Shown here piece after piece: positions 12,002 to 24,300 of a DNA stretch of 64,000 nt (within the stretch, counting starts at the first letter, position 1; every line of letters starts with the position of its first letter). The stretch covers positions 8,569,001 through 8,633,000 of the forward strand of contig NC_046681.1 in NCBI RefSeq assembly GCF_009870125.1, written 5' to 3'. The stretch is from Drosophila pseudoobscura (taxonomy: Eukaryota; Arthropoda; Insecta; Diptera; Drosophilidae). Made by a program: the position numbers and the translations under genes. The notes beneath the pieces were generated by a model that was not told the origin of the DNA, did no database searches, and worked only from the letters and a program-made list of their open reading frames with translations.

Positions 12002-15000
12002 CCTCCTGGCGGAGACCAGCGATGAGGGCGGAGCCTCCGCCTCCTCCACAGAGTTGTTTGAGGTGACGCCAGCCATCTACTACGGCGATTCGAATGTGAA
12101 TCTGGGCGAGCCCTTCTCGATAACCTGCATCATACCGATCACGGAGAAGATCCATTGGCTCAAGAACGGGGAGCCCATAACGCGTCACAATCTGCGGCAT
12201 GGACGGGACGAGCATGCCTACACTTTGGCGGAGAGCGCCATCGAGGGTGAGTATCTCCTCCCATGCGGGGGGGCGGAAGGGAAGTCTGGACCGATCTGAC
12301 CTGAACTTTCTTCGACCGACTTGAAGGTGAGAAGCACAAGATCGAGGCGCATCTGAGCGTGCGGCATGCCCTGAAGGTGCACGAGGGACGATACCAGTGC
12401 AACCATCGGCACGGCAGCTACCACATGCTGCACGTGAGGGGTGCAGCATCGCCGGGCGGCGGCGAAGCCACAGAGTCTGGTTACCAGACCATTGACGAAC
12501 TGACGCCCAATTCGGCGGATGACATCTTCACACGGACGTGGCTGGAGCAGCAGCAAACGGGAGTGGGAGTGGGAGTGACGCCACCGCATCATCAGCAGCA
12601 GCCGGAGCAGCATCAGCACCAGCACAAGCAGCACAAGGCGCATCCGTTCTATGGGAATGCCAGCAGGGGGGATCTGACTGCGGGGCCGTATGTCCCAATG
12701 CCACCACCCACCAGCCGGTACAACGATCTGACCACACTGCCCTGGCATCCATCCTCGACGGCGACGGGTGTCCATGGCCTGGGCGGTGGCATTCATCGTG
12801 TGTACTCGGCCACGCCGCCCGACTTCCCGCCACCGCGCCTCAACATGATGGAGCACACTGTGGCGCCGCCAGAGCCACCCACCATACTGTACAATCAGAC
12901 GCTGCCGCATCACCGCCAGCGTCCGCCAATCACAGCTATTGTCACTGCCACGGCCACCGATTCGAGTGCCGGCTTGGGTGCCCCCCCCTCGTCCACGCTC
13001 CTGTCGACGGCGCACCATCACTCGCACCACCAGCAGCAGCTGCAGCAGCAGGCGCAGCACACGTTGAATGCCTTCCAGCTGCCGCTGCCGCCGCCGGTGC
13101 CGTATCCAGCACAGAGTCCAGCGGCTCCGGTTCCAGTTCCAGCTCAAAACGAGAGATATCAGACATATGCGCCGCACTTTGTGCCACCAGTGGTGGGGGG
13201 TGGTGGTGCAGCAGCAGCCCCAACAACAACAACAACAATCGCATCGATGGGTGGTGGTCAAATGAGGCAGCAGCCAAAGACGGTCTTGTCTGCTAAATTG
13301 GGTGAGCCACACACACAAACACACACACACACACCAGACACACACACATACACACTAATACTTATTAAAAGTTGAACTTGTAATTTGTCCACACATTTGT
13401 TGGTGTTGTACGTTTGTTATTTGGCTTTTAAAATGCTCTCGCTCGCAAATCGTAAAATAGTACGTCATCCGCTGCAAAAACGTCGTCATTCCCTCTCCCT
13501 CCCTCAAGTCTCTCTCTCTCCTCCCACTCTCTCTCGCTCTCTCTATATAATTGTCACTTATAAAATCTGCATTGACATCAGCTAACATGCAAGGCGTATT
13601 TATATATGAGGTGAGGGCACGCTATCGAGCAAAGCCTCACCCACCTTATATATATATATGTATATGAAAAAAAGAAAACCTTGGGCCATCAGCTTACGCA
13701 TCCTCTACATACTAAACCAAACCCCACCCCATCTCGACCACAACCATTCTCGCTCGCTCTCTCGCTCTCATACGTTCTATCTCACAGTTCCTCCCTCCAT
13801 TCCATCAACCGCTAGTCTAATTATTCGGTGTTGTTGGTTTTTATTAATCTGTTAATCGCTCGCCTAGCTGCTAGCTCGTACTCGTACTCGCCCGCTCTCG
13901 TTCTCCCGCCACATCTCTTTCCCTCTCTCTCTCTCTGTGGTTCACATACTGTTTGCTCTCCGGCTCTCCCACACACAAAACAACATCCACACCCACACAT
14001 ACATATGGTAACACCTTTAAGTTTAAGCTTCAGTTTCTGTGTGTTTGCTTGAACCTTTTTCAACAATATTTTGCCTTTTGTTTTTGCCAATTTTTCGTCT
14101 TCTTTTCGTCTTTATTTTCTGTCGCCCGACTAGCTATATCTATCTATCTCGCTCTCTTTGTGTTTTGTCTTCGGAAAGAGGATTAGGCAAGTGATTTTGT
14201 TTAACTAGATGTTGGAAACGTAGGGTTAGCCATGTTTTGCGTTCCGTCTGTCTGTTCTAAATAAATTATATATAAAAAAGTAAGTTATACATACTTTTTT
14301 GGTTTTAGAAGACAATCATGTGTTTGATCCTCATAGCAGCCATATTATACACTAAATATATAAATTAAATGACTTATATAATATATTTCGCATCTGTACG
14401 TAGCTGCTATGTTTAAGGGTACAAAAATCGTCGACCTCCGAGGCCAGATTTCATTTGACTTTTGTTTTCCTTCTTTCGTTTCCTTCTATATCTCTTTGTC
14501 CTTATGCTTTAGTTGTTTACTTTGGTTGAACACACACACACAGCTGGCAGGTGCACCAGCGTCGTTGTCGTTGCCGTTGTCGATTTCGATTTCGGTTTCA
14601 ATTTGATTGGCAGCCCCACTTTGAAATGACGCATCATTTTACAATTGGCAACGTTTTGTGATTGGCCTTGGCTAGCTTATAGGTTATCCATCCGTTGGCT
14701 AAGATTTTCCGCCGATAACGACCAACAGATTCAAAAAACACGCGATGTCTAGAGCTGTATGACACTTGCTTGAAACTTTACTTGAAGGATTGATTGATGT
14801 TACCTTTTTTCAGATTAGCCAACTCTACTCACTTCAATAAGCTGCTTTCAATGTTGTACTTATATTGTCTATTTTTTAATCAATCAATCTATCTCTCTGA
14901 TGCTTTTCCTTCTAACATACTGCTTTTGAAAACAGCGAATTTCCCAAACAATTATCCGATTATTCTGCTGGTTTTCAGATTATACACTGTCTTAAACTTG

Positions 15001-18000
15001 AAACTGCTTTTTAGATCATTTTCACTCCAGAAAAAAATTTGTAATTTGCTAATTTCCAGTGCTGGAAAACCGTCAAGAATTCTCTTATTAGTCTTTAAAT
15101 CTCTCATCAATTTTAAGTCTTCTTCCTTTTTCTTATCTTTCTTTTCTTTTGCCCACTTTCTTGGTAGAATTTCAACTAAATGTCATACGCGTTTTGTTGC
15201 TTCTTTTTCTTACGCGCTCTTGTATATCGATTTATCGCTCGAAAAGTCGATGACCGATGACTCGAACTCATTGTATAGCTTAACATGTATATCGAATATC
15301 GATCCATTTATAAATCAATCAACTTTTGCTCAACTATTTTACATTGCAGCTAACTTTACCAATAAAAAACTATTAATTAAAATTATACATAAAAAAAAAT
15401 GAAAAAACACCAAAACCTATCAATCAATTAATCAACATAAGCGTAAATAATCGATAAAGTAATCTCTCGAATCTCATCTGCAGCGTAAAATCAAATTAAT
15501 TTGATTTCAGACCAAGTTTCAAAATAGTATCAATAAAAATATATACATATACTCGTACCATATGTTAAACAGAGGACCAAATAAATTCGACTTACACCCA
15601 AAATTGTATGCTCTTTTATTTCATTTGATTTCTTAGTTTTAGTTTTAGTTTTAATTACAAATTTATATTTATATTATTTCCAAACTTATTTTGCCATCTC
15701 TCTCGTTCTCTCTCTTTTTTTTTTAGTCTTAGTGAATTGTGAATTTAGTTGCTAATTCCTTATGATTTCCATAAGCATATATTTAGTAAACAAAAAAAAA
15801 ACCAAAAACCTCAAGCTCTCATCTCTCAGAACCAACCTCAGAAGTATCTCAACCTCCCAAAAAAAAAAAATAAAACAGCCATGGCTCCACCTCTCATACT
15901 CTAAGCTCGTTCTCAATTTATTCCTATATCTATTTTATACATACAAAATAAATATATTATTAAATATAATTCTTTATGTAAACGTTATTCTTGTATCGAA
16001 AAAAACAAAAACAACCTTAGTATGCATTTATCTTTACGACGACGACGCCGCCGCCTTATAAATATCCAACTAATTTGAGCCGTTTATGTTTGTTCTATTT
16101 TCTGACCTTCTACCATAGATACGTTGGTGCCAAATTATGACAATGTCGAGCATGAAATGAAATTTTATGATATTAGAGGGCCGCTGGTGCTCAGCTGCAA
16201 TGTGAAGCCCGATTCAACGGACCCGCTTATATGGTAAGTCATCAAAATATCCCCCCACCAAAAAAAAAAAAAAAAAATGCCAACCAAGGGATGGGATGAT
16301 AGTGGCCTGTGGTGGATGGAGAATGTCTGTGCCCCACATAGTTAGTAGTTATAAGAGCAATCATTTTAATACGGCACAGCTAAGCACTTTTGCTTAATTA
16401 TGTTGGCCTGACTGACTTACCGACTCTCCTGGGCTGACTGCCAGCCTGTTAGCCTGACTGCCTCCCCGACTTGACTTGACTTGACTGACATAACCTGGTA
16501 ACAACGTTCCGTTCTCCGTTCTCTGTGTGGTTGAGTGGTGGTTGAGATTCTGCCTGTGTAGGCCCTCGGGGTGTGGTGACTGTAAAGTGCCTTCCTGTCT
16601 GTGATTGTGACTGGTGACTGGTTGCTGGTTTGGGGCTCTGTCTCTGGCTCTGGCTGTGGCTCTGGCTCTGGTGTAATGGTAATGACACTTTTGTTCATTC
16701 CAGAACCCCTTGTCTGGGGGCCAGGGCCAAAAACTTTGCGTGCGCCACTGCCGCCTCGCTGCCGTCTCGCTGCGGAATTAGTCTTTGAATAATTGGCAAA
16801 ACAAGCAGCACCTCAGTTTCTCAGTTAAGTTCCCCACTCGAGAAGGTTCTTTCGCGTTCTATCCGATAGCTGTAGAATTCATTTAAATAAATGAGGTTTT
16901 TTTCTTGCTTTCAACAAGAACTATTTAACAATGATTTAATGAGGCAAGCTTTACCAAAAAATAAAAATAAAGGCTCTCTTGGGATTCAGCACTAAAAATG
17001 GTGCCAGTGGGAATATCGCTCAAGAGTGAAATGGTGGAGATTGGTAATTATATACATTTTCGCCCAAGGGAACTGTCCGTACGTCCATTGTATTATCTAT
17101 TACTAAACTAATCCCTGATATCATTTCCCCCGCGTAGGAAAAAGAACCACACCGACGTGATGAACGTGGATGTGCTGAAGGGTCGCTTTAAGTTAATCAA
17201 TGCCGAGAGGAAGTTCATCATCGACAGAGCGGAAGCGTACGACGATGGCCTCTACAGTTGTGAAATCAATGGGGTGTCCAGGGATATCAATGTGATTGGT
17301 AAGCAGAGCGATCCGGCATCGCCCGCAAATAAGACACAAACACTAACCGAGTAATCGTTGCACCATCCGCAGCTCGCGTTGTTGTACGAGTGCCTTCAAA
17401 TACAGCCGTTGTGGAGGGCGAGAAAATGTCAGTTACCTGCTCGGTCGTGGGTAGTGCACCACAATTGTCATGGACTTTTGGTAAGCCTATATTATTTGGT
17501 ACTCGAAAGATCTGTACGGAGAGCTTAATTGTGCATTTTGGTTTCAGGCAATGTAACGCTAAAAAACAATACAGATCGCTTTGTACTGAAAGCGGACAAC
17601 AATATTGAGAATGCTATTCTGACACTGGACAACGTTACTCTGGACGATAGAGGCGAGTACAAGTGCATTGGACGCAATGCGGCCAATGATTTCGGAAACA
17701 GCACTGTTGCCAGCGACTTTACAACTGTGCGTGTTAAGGGTAAGTCGATATATCGTATTGCCAAAGGGCTGGGACTTCTTATTTGGCATCAACAATCTTG
17801 TATGATCCGTTGTCAGATTTGGTCAATGACGAAAGATATAGCTAGATTTATAAAACAGAGACTAATTAAAAAAATATACATATATGTAATATATGAAATA
17901 AAATATATAAAATAAAAAACAATGTGTAAAATAAAAAATGTATAAAATAAAAAATATAATCTATAAAAAATATATAATACAAAAAATATACCATATTAAA

Positions 18001-21000
18001 AGTATATAAATTAAAAAAAAATATATCAAATAAAAAATGTATTAAATAAAAAATTAACTTAAATATATTTTAAATAAATTCAAAAGCAAAATATTCATTA
18101 GGCAAATGATATCTTCTGACAACGGCAGTGCATGACGATAAATAAGACCAAAATTGATATTGTTTTATTTATTTCTTGGTGTTAATTTTTCAGGCAAATT
18201 TGCCGCCTTGTGGCCTTTCCTGGGCATCTGCGCTGAGGTGCTTATTCTCTGCTTGATCATTCTCATCTACGAGAAGCGACGCAACAAGAGCGAACTGGAG
18301 GAGAGTGATACTGATCCCCAAGAACAGTAAGTTTGCCAAATATCCAATCCGCCAATACAACAGCCACAACCAACACCACCACCACCACAAAAACAAGAAA
18401 AACAAAACAACCAGCAAAAGCGAAAGCGAAAGCAAACAACATCAACAAGAAACAACTGTCGAACACCACAACAAAAACAAAACAAAACCAACACCAAATA
18501 TTATTAAACACAAACACAACAAAATGCAGCAGAAAAGGGAAAAAGAAAAGTTGAAATTTTTTAGATATATACTATATACTGCAAATTAAAGACGTTGAAG
18601 CTGCAGTCAATGCAGAACAGACACAAAACAACACCCACACCACAGAATTACGGAGACACAGAAGCAACGTACTTACATACATGCAACATACGGACGGAGA
18701 CTGAGACGGAGACGGAGACAGAGACAAACGGACGGCACGGGACACACGGCGGCAGCAGCTACAACAATTAGTGAAATTTTCTTAGTTAACAATTTTTTAA
18801 TAATTACCCTAAAAATAATAAAAACAAAACGAAACAAAACAAAACAAAACCATAGGGGGAACACCGATAAAAGTGAATGAAGAATAATGAAAGTTAACAA
18901 AGGATGAAGTTTAGATATGGAATTATGTATATGGATAATCTTTGCTAATTTTTTGTATTATACGATGGAAAAAAAAAACAGAAAGAGGAAGAGAAGAGGA
19001 ATGTGAACACAAAGCCTACAGCCTAAACTGATAGATCTTTTTAATTTCTTCAATGTGTGCTAAGCGATAAGGGATATATGCCTCAGCAGTATATATTTTT
19101 TTGATGCGCCCTATAACCTCTCTGACAAACACACACACGAAACGAAAACGGAAACACACCCACACAGAACACAAACACAATAAACTCAAAGAAACACACA
19201 CACCCACACACACATAGACACCCCAAGAGATGGACAAACAAAAACTATGTAGTTTTCTAGCTCTAAAATAATATAATTACTCGTATAATTCATCATATAT
19301 ATCGCCGCCGCCTTATAGTTTTCTTTTTGCTTACTTCCAATCAAATACAAATTAATTCAAAATAGTTTTTAAAGTATATATGTTTTTTCGCTGTGCCTGT
19401 TTCTGTTGCCCGAAAACACACAAACACACACACACAACACACATAAAAAACTTTTCTTCTTTTTTATATCAAAGTCCAGTCCATAATATAATGATTATTA
19501 TATCGTGTAAAAGAATACAAACAAAAATGTTATCAACTTTTGTTTTTAAGTACTTATTGTTTAATTGTATACATTAAAAAGAAAGAAAAAACCACAAATT
19601 TCAAAATTTGGAGAGATACGAAACCAGATTTAATCGTTACTTATGTATATTATAAATGACTATATAAGCTTATTAATTTCTTGGCAGTAAACACACACAC
19701 ACACACAAATGCACACAAGCACACACTTAGCTCCACGCCTTTTGCATTGATTTGGAATTATAATTAGAATTATTTGTACAAAAACAAAAACAAAACAAAA
19801 AAATAAGAGTATTTTCCCTAAGCCCGAGTACCCCCAGTATCGCCAGTACCGCCACACACCCCCTAGTTTTTGCGCACTTTACTCGTATGTTTATATTTTT
19901 TCTTCTTTAGTTGTCGCCTCTGATTTTTGTTGATTTCTCGCTGTGTATAAATTTTTGAATGACTCCGATTCTATATTGTACGAGTATATCTAGTATATCT
20001 GAACACTTGTGCTATTGTTTACCGACTATTATTATCTTATTCATTATGATTTTGTGCGTTTTGAGATTGATTTCAACTGAAATATAAAACCAGAAACAAA
20101 CCAGAAAAAAATACAATTGTAAATTAAAAAAAAACAAAAAAAGATTTAAAAAATAAAACAAAACAAAAACCAAACAATCTGCATTTTTAATTTTTTATTT
20201 ATGTGTGTATATTTTGACATTCCCCTTAGATTCGGAGCTCTTTTTTTTTTGCATAGATGCTTGCTGTGTGAAGAGTACCCCCAATGATTGTTTCTTTTTT
20301 GTATCCTTCGGTGTATAAAGTTTTTGCACTGCTTGCTGTGGGGAGAGTACCTCTAACGATTGGATTATGTGTTCCCCTATTTTTTTTTTTTTTAATTGCA
20401 CTTTGCATTGGTTATTCTTTCGCTTTTGAATTGCTTTTGGTGACACTGTGTGCGTGATTCGTCGTAGTCGATAATCATGGAAAGCTAATCAAACGTCTTC
20501 TCCATTCTTTTCTTATTTTTCCCATTAATATCCGTATAAATATAAACCGAAAATTTCCTTTGGGTAGTTGATTCAAATTCATTCTCTACTCGTAGTTTAA
20601 CGAAAATTGAATTAAAAGAAAAGCTAACATAGGAGACAGCCTGCAGCTTCATTCGATCGATCAATTGGTTGACTGTACTCTGCAAATCATCATCACAACT
20701 AACCTTAAAGATCCTCGCTCCCCAATAATCAATCAAAAACCAGAAACAAAAAAAAAACAAAAAACAAAAACCAAAAATTGCGATCAAATTACATCTTCAA
20801 CCCGCCTTGACTAACAAAAATCTGATCCAAAATGTGCCCAGCGTCGTAACTAACATCAAGAACAACAACCTACAACAACCTACATCAACAACAACAACAA
20901 CAACTCCAACAACAACAATCACAACAATAATTTATAATAATAGTTATGATAAATATTAACCATAGCAATAGCAACAATAACAACAAAAACAACTACAAAG

Positions 21001-21311
21001 CAACTGCAACTGCAACCGGCAACAAGCTAGAAAACAAAAACAAAAAAATTGTAGAATAATGTTTGTACTAACTAGTAACAAATTTGTATTATTTTGGAGT
21101 ATTATTGATTTTTTGAAGCATAGAATCTTTTATTGATTGATTGATTGATTGCCGCTCTAATTCCCACTCTCTCCTTTCTAATTTTTAATCTTTAATCTTT
21201 TTTTTTTAAATCAATTCCCAAGCAACAAACCAACCACAAAGTAAAACTAATTCAATCGATTTTGCAATTTGTTTCTATTGCAGGAAAAAGAAAAGGAGAA
21301 ATTATGATTAA
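11985..21311 (+). CDS. Bsg: Basigin (immunoglobulin-superfamily transmembrane protein), 3' part of the gene
   Basis: Single-pass Ig-family surface glycoprotein, known as a chaperone and partner of monocarboxylate transporters and integrins. Coding blocks I place: 11985(or 11995)-12246, 12327-13301, 16119-16233, 17138-17298, 17373-17480, 17548-17739, 18194-18326 and 21284-21311. Introns are phase 1 apart from two in phase 2. The first two blocks form a long-isoform N-terminus: one Ig-like domain (FSITC...GRYQC) and a long His/Gln/Pro-rich linker. Blocks 3-4 form Ig domain 1 (LVLSC...LYSCE); blocks 5-6 form Ig domain 2 (SVTCS...EYKCI). Block 7 carries the membrane helix (KFAALWPFLGICAEVLIL), with a Glu in the membrane as in all basigins, and the basic EKRRNKSE stop-transfer. 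The last block adds the basic tail KKKRRNYD; reading through its donor instead stops at once after PQEQ. The signal-peptide exon of the short isoform is not in the window, so the gene is partial at its 5' side. Confidence 0.9.
12327..13301 (+). CDS. Bsg: Basigin long-isoform exon: half Ig domain plus Q/H/P-rich linker
   Basis: The exon begins in phase 1 with GEKHKIEAHL and completes an Ig fold with the cysteine in GRYQCNHRHG. About 280 residues of low-complexity sequence follow, rich in Gln, His, Pro and Ala. It ends at AAATTGG followed by GTGAGC, phase 1, and can therefore splice to the exon at 16,119 that starts the canonical ectodomain. The frame is open for 325 codons in GC-rich sequence, unlike the surrounding non-coding DNA. 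Frames on the other strand here are shadows of the CAG/CAC repeats. Confidence 0.75.
13302..16118 (+). other. Basigin intron, low-complexity
   Basis: Pyrimidine-rich on the plus strand at 13.45-14.1 kb (many CTCTCT runs), then AT-rich. I found no additional exon. In particular I could not find a signal-peptide exon for the short isoform in this intron. Confidence 0.6.
16234..17137 (+). other. Basigin intron between the two halves of Ig domain 1
   Basis: The donor is GTAAGT after TATATG and the acceptor is CCCGCGTAG. It contains a GGCTCT/GGCTGT-repeat patch around 16,635-16,675 that gives a spurious Ser/Gly-rich frame. No exon is seen. Confidence 0.7.
17740..18193 (+). other. Basigin intron before the transmembrane exon
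   Basis: After the GTAAGT donor the intron is dominated by degenerate AAAATATATAAAATAAAAAAT units between about 17,860 and 18,080. It ends with the acceptor TTTTTCAG. No coding sequence is seen. Confidence 0.7.
18327..21283 (+). other. Last Basigin intron / alternative 3' end, A- and CA-rich
   Basis: Begins with GTAAGT directly after the transmembrane exon; failure to splice would give an immediate stop (CAG TAA) and an alternative 3' UTR. It contains GGAGAC repeats at about 18,690-18,732 and many AAACAAAAC runs. An imperfect direct repeat (GCTTGCTGTG...GAGAGTACC-like) lies at 20,247-20,375, and CAA/ACAACAACA runs lie around 20,860-21,010. The acceptor TTCTATTGCAG at 21,283 leads to the last coding exon. 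Confidence 0.55.
20247..20375. repeat. Imperfect tandem direct repeat in the last Basigin intron
   Basis: Two diverged copies, each with TTTTTGCA, GCTTGCTGTG, a GAGTACC core and an A-C-GATTG segment, follow one another about 66 bases apart. This is a local duplication; no coding potential is evident. Confidence 0.5.
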
Positions 21312-24300
21312 ATATCCTAAACAGAACAGCATACAGAATAATACCAAACAAATTAAAAACAAAAAGAAAAAGAGTTAAAAAATGATTTAAATATTGAGCA
21401 TAAACCAGTAACAGAGCATTACATAAAATTACAATACATAAAACTAGCAAAAATGATATAACAAAATGAAGGTTCAAGAACATACATTACATTACAAACA
21501 TACATACATATATGGATAACAGTCAGTCACAAGAGCCTACACCCGAAAACCCCAGACATCTTTCACTCTCTACTATCACCCGTTCCCTGTTCCCTGTCCC
21601 CCCGTCCCCTCGTCCTCTACTGTCCCCAGAAACTGCAGAAACTTTTGTTTAGTGAAATTGTATTTTATTAAACTATGAAAAACCAAACAATTAATATTAA
21701 ACAAACCTAAAAAGAAAAACTGAAATTAATATTAAAAACGGAAAGTGATAGCAGTTAAACGAACACTAAAAAAAGAATACCATAATAGCGGGACTGTAGA
21801 AACTAACCTAAAAGAAGACAAAGGTCCCACAATCTCCACTCTCCTCACTCCACTCTCCACTTCTGTCCACTCCTGTTCCCCAGTCACTCTCTCCCCAATC
21901 CTGCAAAAGAACAAAGGAAATAATATTGTACATAATCTCAAAAGTTGAATGGAAAAATGGCAGAATAAGGAAAGCAAAATAAGGGAATTCTTCTGTCTCT
22001 GTACTGTACGCGAAAACCTACCAACGGCTCTCTTCTCTCTATCTATCTGTCTGTCTCTATATCTCTCTCTCTCTTTGAGTATCCCAGCAAGGATATTTGC
22101 TCTGACTATGATTTCTTAGGTAGCTATATTTTGAGGTTAGGTTTTACTTGGGCCACGTGGCGATCGATGCAGAAACAATAACAGCTAGAAGATGGCGCAA
22201 AATGGCGGAGAATGGCAAGTGGAAGATCAGCAGCGCAGCAGCAGAAGCAGCAGCAGCGAAAAGGAAGAAGGAAGATGAAGAAAAAGGAACACTGTTAAAT
22301 GAGAAGACGATGTTAAAAAGAACTTTGTTTATTAAACTTAGTTAATATACATATATAAATAATGAACAAAATGGAGGATGAACTTTTTAAACAATTAAGT
22401 AGCGCGTTATGGGTATATTTTTAAAGGATTAATACCGGAAGTAGTCGACGGATGAAGAACCGAGAACATTGTATATTGCATAATTTTAGAAGAACAAAAC
22501 AAAACAAAAAACGAAACAAAACAAAAAACAAAAACAAATATAAGAAGAAAGATGATGAAAAATCTGATGCGTACTGCCAAAACTTGTAAAGTTCAGTACT
22601 ATTTGCTTAGCCTCATTTTTGGTAAACACTAAAAAAACTAGCAAAAAACCAAAATCAAAACTCTGTTAATTCATTTCTGTTGTTGTTAATTTGGGTTGTT
22701 TTAAATATAATGTGAAGCATTCATTGTGTGTAAAAAAAAAACAAAAACAAGGAAGAAAATGTGGGAAAACAACTATTACCTAAAGCGGTCTTCAAATCAC
22801 ATCTCTTAAGCTCGTAATCATAACTAACATACATATACATATACACATAATATAAACATAATATAAACTCTAAAATTAGTTTACGTTTCTGTATGTCCTT
22901 AATTCGTGTACTTTCTTTTTTATTGGTTGTTTCTTTTTTTTGTTGAGATCATTTTTCGCCGCCACCAAAGCTTTAAATACTTACATAGTAAACTGTGTTC
23001 TCAGTAAAAAGAAACCAAAAAACAACAAAATATAAGAAAAATGATGGGAAATTAATAAAATGAATGAAAATTATGTTAAACGACACACAAAAGATGTGAG
23101 TACGAGATTTGTATAGTAAACTAAATAAACATAATAAACCGAAAGAAACACCCCTGGAAAAAGTTCTTGTTATACATATATATAGTATATATAATTGCTA
23201 TATATATATATATATATATATAAATCACGTGTGTGTGTGGCATGTTCGATTACCTAGATTAAACTATATACAAATACGATAAAAATACGGAAATAGAAGT
23301 AGCAGCAGCAGGAGAAAATAAATGAAAAAAAAAACGTGAATGATGTGGGGGTCAATAAATAGCCTAGAAAGAGGAGACTTTTTGGAAAACCGTCGATAGA
23401 AAATTCTCGTGCATAAGTTTTTTATTCATGTACAATTGTTGTACAGTTTTTGTGGCTTATTTGTGTATAACAAACTATTAGTGACAAAAGAACAACTACT
23501 ACTTACTACTAAACTATCATAATATATTGATCTACATATATTTGTGTATGTGTATGTACATTAAAACGGGGAGCACTTATGATCCTGCTATCCTACTGGT
23601 CTTTTCATTTCAATTGGTTTTCTAATACACCTCATTTGGACACACACACACACACACACACACATGAACTGAAACAAAGTAAACCCCACAAGAAGAACAA
23701 ACAACAGCTACGATACCTATTTACTGCTATATTGTATGACGTAATGTTACCCACAACACCATAGCAAACATACATACACGTACTACCAAAAAAAGGAGCA
23801 TAAACCCAACCAGAATCGAACTTCGAAACACTCGTCAACTATTGCCTATATACATACTACTAACAGAACAAAAGCAAAACAAAACAAAAAAGAGGGAAAC
23901 TATACACTACTTATATATACACTTATTATATACAAACAACGACATACGCAATATTGTATGTCTTTTTTTGTACAGTAAAACAAACGACAACAACAACAAA
24001 CGATATAACAAGAACTAAGCCTGACAAACAACACATCAATCGTGTATCCTAAACAACTCCTCCCTCGGATCAGATACTCTAAAGACCTCCTCATTTCTCT
24101 GTCTTTTCAAAATGATATCCTTCCTTCAGTTTTCCTTTTTTTTTCTTGAGATATTTTGTAGTCCCCAAAAATCCACAAAATGCAGAACTTCTTGGCACAC
24201 ACTTTTCGACTCTCACGCTATAAAAGAAATTGAAATTAAACCTCAGATCAAGTTCTAGTTAAGTTAAAATAATAGCAGCAACAAATGCAAGAACGGGAAG

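Noticed and set aside
12538..13296. 252-codon plus-strand frame overlapping the Basigin linker exon
   Set aside because: Ala/Ser-rich shift frame of the same low-complexity sequence; it lacks phase-compatible splice sites.
12218..13345. 375-codon minus-strand frame opposite the Basigin linker exon
   Set aside because: It is the antisense of CAG/CAC/GCC repeats, rich in Arg/Leu/Trp/Cys with no domain. The plus frame has splice sites and an Ig half-domain.
14794..15402. 202-codon plus-strand frame in a Basigin intron
   Set aside because: AT-rich composition, Ser/Phe/Leu-dominated, no domain and no splice context; likely chance.
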